Below, in pieces: positions 24,879 to 32,535 of a DNA stretch of 33,489 nucleotides (its first letter is position 1; each line of letters begins with the position of its first letter). The stretch is from a virus, in the IMG/VR virus record IMGVR_UViG_3300013126_004901, positions 1 to 33,489 of that record; one strand, written 5' to 3'. The notes beneath the pieces were generated by a model. The model saw only the letters and a program-made list of their open reading frames with translations, made no database searches and was not told where the DNA came from. The translations under genes and the position numbers were made by a program.

Positions 24879-25222
24879 CTGCTTTGTCGTTTTTAGTCGA
24901 AAAACAGGCAAAACCAGCACGATAGAAGGCCGTGAAAATACTCCGCAATGCGCCAAAACCTCCAAGCCGCGAGCGGCTCCAAATCCCTCCAACCCTTAGC
25001 GTACTCCATAGGTAAACAGATGGGTAGTCTTAGGTTTTTTTTTTTTTATTATGATTGTAGTGTCTGCTAGCGGTGTTAGCCATCTTTCTTTCTGTGTCCT
25101 GCGTTGATGATCCGCATCTTTCTTCTGTCATTTTTTTATTACCTTCTGATGTGTTCTTCTGTTCAGATGACTGGTCTGTCTTATTTGTCCTCTTTCTTGC
25201 TTAATAAGGTTACATAATAGGG
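24869..25222 (+). other. Non-coding region: hairpin, T13 run, pyrimidine-rich tract
   Basis: No convincing gene on either strand in about 350 bases. In order: a hairpin AGCCGC-GA-GCGGCT (24965-24978) reusing the arm sequence of the terminator; three CTCCAA copies (24960, 24977, 24987); 13 consecutive T (25035-25047); and a T/C-rich tract (25081-25205) in which TTCTG recurs. The strand asymmetry, structure and position beside a polymerase gene would fit a replication origin or a regulated leader for the following operon, but no known origin element is recognised. Confidence 0.6.
25081..25128 (+). repeat. Direct repeat CATCTTTCTT(T)CTGT
   Basis: CATCTTTCTTTCTGT at 25081-25095 recurs as CATCTTTCTTCTGT at 25115-25128, 34 bases apart start to start, within the pyrimidine-rich tract. 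Confidence 0.6.
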
Positions 25223-25615
25223 ATGAAGCTTGACCATTGCCTCCATCTGCTGGGTCCCGGTGAACTCTCTGAGTACCTGGCAAATACCTCTTCTTTTCCG
25301 CGTACGGTTTGCGGAATAGACCTGGCTGTGTTCTGCGCCGCCCTGCTGAAGCGGGAAATTCGTGAAATGGAGATTTTTCGCAGTGGTAGTTGGGCGCGCT
25401 CGATTTTTTGGTCGGGACGAGGCTTATTGATCATTGGTCCTGAGCCAGGCGAGCTTAGGCCGCACTCGCCCGAGTCACTTGTAATTTCTGTTTATCGTAA
25501 CAGCAGGGCGTCTGAAGAATTTCGGGCGCTTGGTCATACTCCGACTATTCATTCATTCTCCTATAACCCAGAGTGGACAGAATGTTTTGTTTTTAAAATA
25601 GAGGCACTATTGTGA
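25223..25615 (+). CDS. Unknown protein, 130 aa
   Basis: No family recognised. Moderately hydrophobic with several Cys and aromatic residues (DLAVFCAALLKREIREMEIF around 33-52, ARSIFWSGRGLLIIGPEPGE around 58-77), and no signal peptide. It opens the glycan-related operon; its TGA stop overlaps the GTG start of the next gene. The ribosome site is weak (AAGG about 14 bases and ATAGGG directly upstream), so the exact start is less certain than elsewhere. Confidence 0.65.
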   Translation: MKLDHCLHLLGPGELSEYLANTSSFPRTVCGIDLAVFCAALLKREIREMEIFRSGSWARSIFWSGRGLLIIGPEPGELRPHSPESLVISVYRNSRASEEFRALGHTPTIHSFSYNPEWTECFVFKIEALL

Positions 25616-26355
25616 GAATTTTGCTTTATATTTATGGCACTGGCACAGACATAGGCGCCCTACACAGACCAATATCAACGCTAAGGGAGTGCAACCCGGG
25701 CATACAGATCGACGTCATGCTGCCGCGTGCAATAGCTAACGATCTACTGGGCCATCCAGCCGTCAGGACATTTCTATTTAATTCTGACTTTGGGATTCCC
25801 GATAATATGGTGGCGCGCAAGATTCCTCGGAAAGTGGTCGAGGGTTTGGCGAGAGGCTACTCTAAAGTAATCAACTGCTGCCTTTGTACAAATTTTCCTA
25901 GTGTGCCGAGCGGCGTACCTCTTGAGGCAAAAGAAGAGCTGTACGGCAAAATATTTGCAAAACATGGACTACTTGTGGTGCGTCCTGCGCCGCAGTTGAG
26001 TACTATTACCTTGGATGACGCGGGAGGAGCGGCGCAAGTAGGAGGGCAGATCGTTGGGGGCCCCGCCGCCCCTTCTGCAAATACTCAGGACGAAGCGGAG
26101 CCTACCCCCGCTACGGTCGAGACCGAGGACAGTATTATGTACGAAGAACTTAACGATGAGCAATTTGTATCGCGTCAGTTTTTAGATTTCTACGGCAGAA
26201 TTCCAAACATGTCAGAACTAAGCGGTTATCTAAGAATCCTGCAAAGCAGCACGCGCGAGCAATTTAATGATGATTTTGCTTATGGCACAGAATCTTTTCG
26301 TCGTTCGCGCTGCTTTAGATTTCCTCCTGCTGACCCGCCAGGACCTTGCAAGTAA
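25612..26355 (+). CDS. Rossmann-like protein with DUF4214-like C-terminal domain
   Basis: 247 aa, GTG start overlapping the previous stop. Residues 1-125 begin RILLYIYGTGTDIGALHRPI and alternate strands and helices like the N-terminal half of a GT-B-type glycosyltransferase or heptosyltransferase, but the C-terminal half of such an enzyme is missing. A low-complexity linker (about 129-172, Gly/Ala/Pro/Glu-rich) leads to a domain at about 176-232 with the pattern FVSRQFLDFYGRIPNMSELS then SSTREQF, which matches the DUF4214 pattern FV...Y..lLGR.PD..gl found in surface and glycan-associated proteins. The domain fusion is unusual. The function is unknown; its place in the operon suggests sugar transfer or binding. 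Confidence 0.65.
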   Translation: MRILLYIYGTGTDIGALHRPISTLRECNPGIQIDVMLPRAIANDLLGHPAVRTFLFNSDFGIPDNMVARKIPRKVVEGLARGYSKVINCCLCTNFPSVPSGVPLEAKEELYGKIFAKHGLLVVRPAPQLSTITLDDAGGAAQVGGQIVGGPAAPSANTQDEAEPTPATVETEDSIMYEELNDEQFVSRQFLDFYGRIPNMSELSGYLRILQSSTREQFNDDFAYGTESFRRSRCFRFPPADPPGPCK

Positions 26356-26370
26356 ACTGGAGAGGCCCGA

Positions 26371-27240
26371 GTGGCAATCCTGTTGTGCGGCCACTTAAGA
26401 ACATTTAAGCAAACGTATCCCAGGATTAGACAAAATATGGTTTTGCCTATGAAGGCAGACGTATTTATACACACCTGGGACTCTATCGGTATGCAGTCCC
26501 TGGATCGCAAGTATGGCCCAATCCCAAATGAATCACAGGCAGTAAATCTGACAGAAGTATATCAGCTAATGCCTGAGACAATTGACTTAAAAGTAGAGAA
26601 CAACGCGAGATTCATCGATAGCGCTAAGACCGCAAGCAGCAAGCCTTACGTCTATGGAGGCGGAAGAGGGGCTTCGTGGCACATGCTTAGCGCAAAACCG
26701 GTTTTTATTGAGAGCCAGCTGTACAGCCTTAATGAGGCGTTCAATCTAATGGAGCGGCACGAGGAAAAGATCGGCAAGAAGTACGACGTTGTTATCAAGC
26801 TGCGCTCAGATATGGAGGTCAGTCGCTATGAGATTGCGGGAGATGCAATTAGGCCGGATAGTCTGTGGGTGCCGTCACCGCCTAATAGCAATCACGGCCA
26901 CCCCCTGTGCTTTGCATGTGCCCGAGGCCCGCATGAGGGGCGCCACGCAGCTGATGTTTGCGACGTCTATGCGTATGGCGGGCGGGCGGCAATGGGCCAT
27001 TACTGCTCGGTATGGAGAAATCTGGATGCAGTTTACGCTCGCATGTGCGAGGAAAACGCGGTTAATATAAAGAATACAACAGCGCACCATGGCCTAGTAG
27101 ATGGTCATGTAGCCGTGCCCATTTGGCACAATCCCGAGACACACCGGCTACACTGTTTTTATCCAGAGCGCATTTTCAGACTATACCTTGAAGGCTGGCA
27201 TCTCCGAGCGGCTAACATGGTGTGCAGAGTAATCAGATGA
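26371..27240 (+). CDS. Putative glycosyltransferase, 289 aa
   Basis: GTG start with GGAGAGG 5 bases upstream. Opens AILLCGHLRTFKQTYPRIRQ then KADVFIHTWDS, a pattern common to phage and bacterial putative glycosyltransferases that begin with a CGxxRxF strand and an aDvFihtW strand. KYDVVIKLRSDMEV (about 138-151) has the RSD of the likely nucleotide-sugar site, and the C-terminal third is rich in His and Cys. Donor and acceptor cannot be named. It is soluble, with no membrane segment. Its stop overlaps the next start (ATGA). Confidence 0.7.
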   Translation: MAILLCGHLRTFKQTYPRIRQNMVLPMKADVFIHTWDSIGMQSLDRKYGPIPNESQAVNLTEVYQLMPETIDLKVENNARFIDSAKTASSKPYVYGGGRGASWHMLSAKPVFIESQLYSLNEAFNLMERHEEKIGKKYDVVIKLRSDMEVSRYEIAGDAIRPDSLWVPSPPNSNHGHPLCFACARGPHEGRHAADVCDVYAYGGRAAMGHYCSVWRNLDAVYARMCEENAVNIKNTTAHHGLVDGHVAVPIWHNPETHRLHCFYPERIFRLYLEGWHLRAANMVCRVIR

Positions 27241-27860
27241 AGAAGGTCCCGCTTTATTTCAACTACGTGGGCGCGCAGCGCGACCTCCTGGACAGGGCCA
27301 TAGAATCCTATGACTCTGTCGCTGGGGATATTATCGATATCAGAGTGCACTACTCTCACAAGCCCAGGAAGTTCAGCACATGCCTGAACGAGATACTCAA
27401 GATAAATGACGAGCCCTATCTGTTCTCGCACTTCGATGCAGTCCTTGAATCCAGGACTGCGATAGAAAATCTACTAAACTTTAATCGGGACAGCACTTGC
27501 GCAATAGTTGCGCACTGTGCGATTGTTGATCTTTTAATGCTGGTTGTACCCAGCAATATTCGCAAGATCGGAGGATGGGACGAGGCATTTGGCAACTCCT
27601 GGATGGATCTTGATCTTTATAATCGGCTGGGTCCGGCCGGACTAACGATGGACATACTTCACAGGGATATTGTTGATGGTCGCGGCATCGCACATCTAAG
27701 TGCGAGCTCGTCCCGAAACGACCCTATGATTAGAAAGATATATGCTCGTACAATGCGACAGGATCTTGAGACATACTATTCCCGTCATGGGTCAAAAGAG
27801 GACCCTGAGTATATTAGGTTAAGAGATCATCTGATTTCTGAATTTGGAGAAACACAATGA
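27237..27860 (+). CDS. Putative family 2 glycosyltransferase, 207 aa
   Basis: GT-A-like protein. FSHFDAVLES (about 63-72) is a D-x-D-like position, and KIGGWDEAFGNSWMDLDLYNRL (around 109-130) is the GGWDExF...W-D-D motif common to GT2 and GT27-type enzymes. The N-terminal half has a short Rossmann-like nucleotide-sugar binding part (PLYFNYVGAQRDLLDRAI). The start at 27237 is chosen because it overlaps the preceding stop as ATGA; an in-frame GTG at 27222 would add 5 residues and also lacks a good ribosome site. Likely modifies a phage or host glycan. Confidence 0.75.
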   Translation: MKKVPLYFNYVGAQRDLLDRAIESYDSVAGDIIDIRVHYSHKPRKFSTCLNEILKINDEPYLFSHFDAVLESRTAIENLLNFNRDSTCAIVAHCAIVDLLMLVVPSNIRKIGGWDEAFGNSWMDLDLYNRLGPAGLTMDILHRDIVDGRGIAHLSASSSRNDPMIRKIYARTMRQDLETYYSRHGSKEDPEYIRLRDHLISEFGETQ

Positions 27861-27957
27861 ACATGGCTGTCGTAAAAATGCAGCCGTTATTCCAACTTGA
27901 TATGTGAATAATGTGCGAAATCTAGGTGCAGCGGTGGACAACTGGTTTGAAAAATAG
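27857..27957 (+). pseudogene. Remnant of a glycosyltransferase N-terminus
   Basis: An ATG at 27857 overlaps the preceding stop (ATGA) and has GGAG upstream, but only 16 codons follow before a TGA. In another frame, CGT at 27871 onward reads RKNAAVIPT, a stop, then YVNNVRNLGAAVDNWFEK before the TAG at 27955-27957. This lines up with RKIAVIMPT...GIRNSGAA...SWF at the start of the gene at 28894, and the DNA is similar too (TGCAG, TTAT, CCAACT, GGTGCAGC, TGGTTTG in common). So it is probably a truncated, frameshifted paralogue of that gene. Confidence 0.6.
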
Positions 27958-27973
27958 ACTTAAGAAATAGTAT

Positions 27974-28638
27974 TTATAGATTGACCTTTATAAATACCAC
28001 ACCCGCCTCTAGTCGCCGCTCCACGACTGTGTATGAGCAGGAGTTCAAGCCGTGATTTCGCCAGTCGGCGACGCCGTTCCTCATTGCCGTAAGCTTCTCA
28101 AAGTTTCGATTATGTGCCTCTCGGTCTGTGCTTTTCTTGTGAGAAAGAGAAGTCATTTGACCAGATGCGATACGCTCAACCCGGATGTTGGCGTATTTGC
28201 AGCGAAGCAGCAGATCGTCATCCTCAGACCCCATCCCCAGTACTCATTGCTAAAACCATTTACTAGCTCAGCGGACTCTCTATTGAACATAGTAACTCCA
28301 CCGAAGTAGTCCGGATACGGCATTGTGCCACCAAACTGACTAGCTCCAGAGGCCATGTGAGTTGGACACTCTCGATAGCTGTAGTCAACTCCGTGAGGCA
28401 GCATATCGACGTCATGAAAAATAAAATAATCATGATCAGCCTTGGATTCTAAAAAGCCAATATTCAATAGCTTTGCGCGGTTAAAGGGCTTGCCCTCCAG
28501 CTGCTCGATTATATAAATCGTATGCTGATTTTCTAGTTTAGCGAGGTATGATGCCATGTGTGGCAAAAACTGAGCCAGGTGCTCGGCCCGGTCTCGGTAA
28601 GGGACAATTATAGCTAATCTGTGATTTTGCGCAGTCAT
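27974..28638 (-). pseudogene. GT7-type galactosyltransferase-like gene, single-base frameshift
   Basis: On the minus strand GGGAGAAGG precedes ATG 28638. The frame encodes IIVPYRDRAEHL, NRAKLLNIGF, FHDVDMLP (D-x-D metal site), PDYFGGVTMF and NEYWGWG, then shifts. The alternative frame from 28234 continues SEDDDLLLRCKYANIRVER, then SLSHKK, DWRNHGLNSCSY and VVFIKV. In the family WGWG is followed directly by GEDDD or SEDDD, so adding one G to the GGGG run at 28229-28232 restores a 221-residue enzyme of normal domain length. This is a genuine mutation, an assembly or base-call error, or possibly programmed frameshifting. It is opposite in strand to its neighbours. Confidence 0.75.
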
Positions 28639-28893
28639 GCCTTCTCCCAAGCAAGCGCTCTAAGGCGCACAAAAATAGTGATTAATTGACAGGCAGAAAA
28701 ATATAAGAGTAGCGCAGTATGCACAGATTGCATAAAAAATTTGACAAGATGCGATTTAATGGAGCCCGCAAAATACGCAGGCAGCGCGGAAAAGGTAATT
28801 ATTTTTGCGTGGCAGCCTGCCTGTATAAATGGTCTATGCCTATAAAAATACATGCTTGTGCGATGTGCCAAGTAACCAGGAGCATAGGCAAAC

Positions 28894-29625
28894 ATGTTGA
28901 AAGATAAAGATAACTCTCGCAAAATTGCAGTCATTATGCCAACTCGATCCGCGGGCGGCATACGCAACTCAGGTGCAGCAGCTGCCGCGGCCAGTTGGTT
29001 TGCCACTACTTCGGGTCTCTCCGATTTTTACTATGGCATGGATGACGACGACCTGGCTAACTACGAAGTTCCGAGCTACGCCAAGCAGCTCGTGAACCCC
29101 CGGGTGCGCCTTGTCCCAAAGCTAAATCTAATGGCCGCTCAGCTTCAGGATCAATATGATTACCTGCTATTTATTGGAGATGATCACCGCTTTGTAACTC
29201 CGCTCTGGGAAGAGGCTTTTGTGCGGGATGGCGATGCCTTGAAAGGAGTTGCCATTCTATATGGTAATGACCTGCTGCAGAGGCAATCTTTGCCAACCGC
29301 CGTTTTCATTGGAACTGCCATAACAAAAGCTCTTGGCTACATGGCTCCTCCGTGCATTCAGCATATGTATGCGGATAACTTTTGGAAAGACCTTGGCGAG
29401 GCGTTGTCAATAATTAAGTATTACCCGGACATAATCATTGAGCACTTGCATTTTTCAAATGGGAAGGCGCAAGTAGATGCTCAGTACCGCGAGGTCGCGG
29501 CGCTGATGGGTAGCGATGAAGCAGCATATCGGCAGTACCTGGCAAAAGACTTTGCTACTGACGTTGAAAAGGTGAGGGCCGTATGCGCGTTGCAGTCATC
29601 GGGGGCGGGTTCTACGGATGTGTGA
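28894..29625 (+). CDS. Putative glycosyltransferase (GT-A, family 2-like), 243 aa
   Basis: Begins with RKIAVIMPTRSAGG, a nucleotide-sugar-binding beta-alpha start, then YYGMDDDDLANY and YDYLLFIGDDHRF (about 88-100; the GDDH is the likely D-x-D-type metal motif). YADNFWKDLGEAL (about 159-171) is a recurrent segment of this group. AGGAG lies 11 bases before the ATG, a rather long spacing. Its C-terminus overlaps the next gene by 43 bases, so the two are coupled. Target glycan unknown. A degenerate N-terminal relative lies at 27857-27957. Confidence 0.75.
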   Translation: MLKDKDNSRKIAVIMPTRSAGGIRNSGAAAAAASWFATTSGLSDFYYGMDDDDLANYEVPSYAKQLVNPRVRLVPKLNLMAAQLQDQYDYLLFIGDDHRFVTPLWEEAFVRDGDALKGVAILYGNDLLQRQSLPTAVFIGTAITKALGYMAPPCIQHMYADNFWKDLGEALSIIKYYPDIIIEHLHFSNGKAQVDAQYREVAALMGSDEAAYRQYLAKDFATDVEKVRAVCALQSSGAGSTDV

Positions 29626-30590
29626 TTGCCCTGCAACTGAGTCGGCGGAGCGTCCAGGTAGACCTCTTTGAGAGATCTCCGGAAATACTCAAAGGAGCGA
29701 TACTAGCAAATCAACACCGGTTGCACCTTGGGTTTCATTACCCCAGGTGCGACTTTACCATTTCACAGGCAAAAGAATCATTTGATGAGTTCTGCGCAGA
29801 ATATCCGAGCGCAGTAGAGGACATTCCTGAGAATTTTTACTGTGTACACTCTGATGGTTTTGTATCAGGACAAGAGTACGCCGAGAAGATGTCCAGTCAC
29901 AACCTAAAGTTCACCGAGGTCCCTACTCCGGAGCATGTCAGGGACCCGTCTTCTATCGAGCTAACAGTGCTTGTGCCGGAGAAGATGATTAACCTACTAG
30001 AGCTGCGCAAAAAAGTTGCAGAGCAGATCGCGCTGTCATCGGTAAATGTTATAACATGTGCAGATCGCCGTCCCGCTGATCTGACCGGCTCATACGATTT
30101 TGTCATTAACTGTACCTATACCGAGCCCGGTGCCGACGTATCCCTTCAGACAAAGTCTGAGCTTGCAGTAATGCTGCTGGCCGAGACTCCTGACTCGTGG
30201 CACGGCAAGGCTATAACTATAATGGATGGGCTATTTTGCAGCATATATCCTGCCGGTAAAAATATACACACTATTAGTTCTGTGGCTTATACCCCTGCTC
30301 TTAAAAGCTCTAGCAGCCGCATGCTTGAAAAGATCTGCGGCAAGCTTGACGAGGAAGACTGGAACTACATAGACGCAAAGATTTTATCTCATGCATCAAA
30401 AATGGTAAATATTGACGACTTTAAGATTGTAGGCAGGTATCTCACGATCAAGACCAAGATGGAAAAGGATACCAACGATTTTCGTGGAACAGCCGTTTTT
30501 CAAGAAAACAATATTATTGCGGTACTGCCTGGAAAAATATCGTGTGCCTTTCTTGCAGCACGAGACATAGTAAAGAAGATAGGTGTTTAA
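29583..30590 (+). CDS. FAD-dependent oxidoreductase, 335 aa
   Basis: D-amino-acid-oxidase/GlpD-type FAD enzyme. The dinucleotide fold is VAVIGGGFYGCVIALQLSRR (3-22), ending with the acidic residue in VDLFERS that binds the ribose. NQHRLHLGFHYPR (43-55) is a conserved segment of the branch found in polysaccharide and secondary-metabolism clusters. VGRYLTIKT and the end IIAVLPGKISCAFLAARDI fit the second FAD contact. Substrate unknown; in this setting an oxidised sugar or amino-sugar precursor is a reasonable guess. GGTGAGG lies 5 bases before the ATG. It overlaps the previous gene and ends directly before the next (GTG at 30591). Confidence 0.85.
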   Translation: MRVAVIGGGFYGCVIALQLSRRSVQVDLFERSPEILKGAILANQHRLHLGFHYPRCDFTISQAKESFDEFCAEYPSAVEDIPENFYCVHSDGFVSGQEYAEKMSSHNLKFTEVPTPEHVRDPSSIELTVLVPEKMINLLELRKKVAEQIALSSVNVITCADRRPADLTGSYDFVINCTYTEPGADVSLQTKSELAVMLLAETPDSWHGKAITIMDGLFCSIYPAGKNIHTISSVAYTPALKSSSSRMLEKICGKLDEEDWNYIDAKILSHASKMVNIDDFKIVGRYLTIKTKMEKDTNDFRGTAVFQENNIIAVLPGKISCAFLAARDIVKKIGV

Positions 30591-31325
30591 GTGGATGCTA
30601 TTGTTGGTGCCTCAGGGCTGGTCGGCTCGCTGCTACGGGAAATATTTTCGGCCCACTGCTATAATTCCTCCAACATAGGAGAAATTGCCGGCATGAGGTT
30701 TGATACGATTTGGGTCGCAGCTCCATCTGCGGTGAAGTGGAAAGCAAACGCAGACCCCGAAGCCGACATGAATGGTATATTCTACTTGCTAAATCTTGTC
30801 AGTACTGCTCATGCTCGCCGGATAGTCCACTTCAGCACGGTCGATGTTTACGGAGGCCAGCAACTGGCCACTGGGCCATCAGAGGACAGCGACCCCCAGT
30901 CGGATTGTCCTTATGGCAGTCACCGCCTGTTTCTTGAGAAAAGCTGGGAGGCAGATGTTGTCCAGGCAGTCAGACTTCCTGGTCTTTTTGGCAAAGGGCT
31001 AAAGAAAAACATTATTTTTGATCTTCTTGAGGGTCGCAACTATGAGAACATATCTCTGGCCAGCGCATACCAGTGGTACGATCTTGGCGATCTGCCCAAT
31101 CTCATTTCAGAAATAAATAACGAAAAGCACACGATAATTAACGTTGCAGTCGAGCCAGTTCAGACATCTGACATAGTTTCCAAAATTTTTCCAGATGTTA
31201 TTGAAAAATGCACTGGAACTAGTGCTGTTAAATATGATATGCGGAGCAGGAATGGCTACAGATTCTCTAAAGAGCAAGTTATTGAGCGAATCAGAAAATA
31301 CGCTGAGTCGTATCGCAGTATGTAG
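30591..31325 (+). CDS. NAD-dependent epimerase/dehydratase-like SDR, 244 aa
   Basis: Extended SDR fold, as in nucleotide-sugar epimerases. The NAD-binding GASGLVG (6-12) lies at the N-terminus. The STVDVYGG strand (82-89) carries the usual Ser/Thr. The catalytic Tyr motif is YGSHR (108-112) where YxxxK is expected, so the lysine is Arg. At 244 aa it is shorter than typical epimerases (about 310), with a reduced C-terminal substrate domain. GTG start immediately after the FAD oxidoreductase stop. Retained Tyr with Arg instead of Lys may reduce or change activity. Likely acts with its neighbours on a nucleotide-linked sugar. Confidence 0.8.
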   Translation: MDAIVGASGLVGSLLREIFSAHCYNSSNIGEIAGMRFDTIWVAAPSAVKWKANADPEADMNGIFYLLNLVSTAHARRIVHFSTVDVYGGQQLATGPSEDSDPQSDCPYGSHRLFLEKSWEADVVQAVRLPGLFGKGLKKNIIFDLLEGRNYENISLASAYQWYDLGDLPNLISEINNEKHTIINVAVEPVQTSDIVSKIFPDVIEKCTGTSAVKYDMRSRNGYRFSKEQVIERIRKYAESYRSM

Positions 31326-32034
31326 CATAACCGGTTTAAATTACGAAAGCATGGAGATTGCTCCTACCATGTTTGGAGAGTGGGAGGATCTGTTTGCAGG
31401 CCGCCATTCGATAGGATTCAGCCCGGTTGCTCTGCAAAGTATTTTCTTCAAAACAAAGCACAACCTATACACTGGCTATGGCGAATGGCTTGATCATTTA
31501 AATGCCGTGGCCGCATTTTCGAGAGGGATAGGCTGTCCATACCTAGTGGTTGGCAGTCCAGCTGCTCGTCTGGCCCCACCAGATGCCGTGCGAGTCAGGC
31601 CAGGCGGCGGCATATCGGTCGCTGACAGAGAGCTGGCCTGCGCGCTGCACTCGGTGGCAACCGCAAATCCAGATATATTTCTAGGACTCGAAGCCAACCC
31701 CGTACAGTACGGTGCGAACGTGGCAGTTAATGCTGAAGAGGCCCTGGATATAGTAAAGTTGGTAAATTTGCCAAATGTAGTATTTCATATAGATACCGGA
31801 TGCCTTAGATTGGCGGGCGACGATCCGCTATCTGTGCTGGAGTCCGGCAGCGCCTATATAAAGCGCGGCCACATCTCGGTTCCAAACCTACTGCCATATG
31901 ATGGCAGCGAAAGCAGCTTTATATCGGCGGCAATCAAGATGGAAATAGGCTTGAGCTACGAGGCCCGGCCGAGCGACCAAGGAATGACCGGCCTCAGGAA
32001 CTTTATCGATGACGTAACAGTAGCCATGCGATAG
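31252..32034 (+). CDS. TIM-barrel sugar-phosphate isomerase/epimerase-like protein
   Basis: About 260 aa with the AP-endonuclease-2/xylose-isomerase-like barrel. The barrel starts at SRIAVCSITGLNYESMEIAP. GCPYLVVGSPAAR, DIFLGLEANPVQYG (Glu ligand), NVVFHIDTGCLRLAGDDP (His/Asp pair) and RGHISVPNL (a His at the strand end) give the metal-binding strands of the family, and ending in SYEARP is consistent. The start at 31252 (MATDSLKS) has GGAG 5 bases upstream; it overlaps the SDR gene by 74 bases, and a downstream start near the barrel is possible. Together with the FAD enzyme and SDR it suggests a small sugar-modification pathway. Confidence 0.75.
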   Translation: MATDSLKSKLLSESENTLSRIAVCSITGLNYESMEIAPTMFGEWEDLFAGRHSIGFSPVALQSIFFKTKHNLYTGYGEWLDHLNAVAAFSRGIGCPYLVVGSPAARLAPPDAVRVRPGGGISVADRELACALHSVATANPDIFLGLEANPVQYGANVAVNAEEALDIVKLVNLPNVVFHIDTGCLRLAGDDPLSVLESGSAYIKRGHISVPNLLPYDGSESSFISAAIKMEIGLSYEARPSDQGMTGLRNFIDDVTVAMR

Positions 32035-32101
32035 TCGAATCGGGCTATGTTTATATCTAGGTATCAATATAGCAAATTGCTGTTATAACCTTGGAGGCAA
32101 T

Positions 32102-32428
32102 ATGAACTCGAAATGTGCTATGTGCTGGGATCTTTCGCGCAAATTTTCGCAGATGGGTGATGATGGGCGTGCTGCCGAAGCCGCGGACATGGCTCGCCGG
32201 TTCCGCAAGCTAGAGAGCGAGCCACGGGAGGTGGAGCACGATCACGAGGGAACCATGGCTCGTGGTGAGCTCGGCTCCTTGCTTAGGAACGCCGAAGAGC
32301 TGCGCGACCGCATTGGTGCCGACGATGAGCTACCAGGCTGGGTCTCGGGCTATATTACACTGGCCTCAGATTACATGAATAGCGTAGCACAGTATATGCG
32401 GCAGATCGACGAGGATAAAAAGGACTGA
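32102..32428 (+). CDS. Small conserved phage protein, 108 aa
   Basis: Helical, highly charged. The N-terminus has a CAMC cysteine pair (5-8). The C-terminal part reads ELGSLLRNAEELRDRIGADD then LPGWVSGYITLASDYMNSVAQYM. The pattern of helix, D-x-LP-x-W-V-x-x-x-I-x-A-x-DY is one I have often seen in small proteins of large tailed phages, whose function I cannot state. GGAGG 5 bases before the ATG is the strongest ribosome site in the last part of the window, so high expression is plausible. It forms a single-gene unit closed by a terminator. Confidence 0.8.
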   Translation: MNSKCAMCWDLSRKFSQMGDDGRAAEAADMARRFRKLESEPREVEHDHEGTMARGELGSLLRNAEELRDRIGADDELPGWVSGYITLASDYMNSVAQYMRQIDEDKKD

Positions 32429-32451
32429 CGCTTACTCTGCAGACTGTAAAT

Positions 32452-32480
32452 AAAAGGCGCTGGAATGCGCCTTTTGCTTG
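32452..32480 (+). terminator. Rho-independent terminator
   Basis: AAAAGGCGC (32452-32460) pairs with GCGCCTTTT (32467-32475) around a TGGAAT loop. The A/T ends could make it work in both directions. Confidence 0.9.
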
Positions 32481-32535
32481 TCTGGCGCTTTCGCGGCACC
32501 ATGTCTGTGCCCTGTTCAGAAAGAATGGAGTCAAA

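Noticed and set aside
27989-27996. TATAAATA, identical to a T4 late-promoter box
   Set aside because: It lies in the 3' end of the minus-strand GT7-like gene, no gene follows in the plus direction, and no T4-type late regulation is seen elsewhere.
28639-28893. Possible 62-aa basic plus-strand frame at 28719 and a longer minus-strand frame across 28635-29006
   Set aside because: No ribosome site, no recognisable motif and overlap with the real neighbours; the stretch appears non-coding. TTGACA at 28686 and 28741 has no -10 at the right distance.
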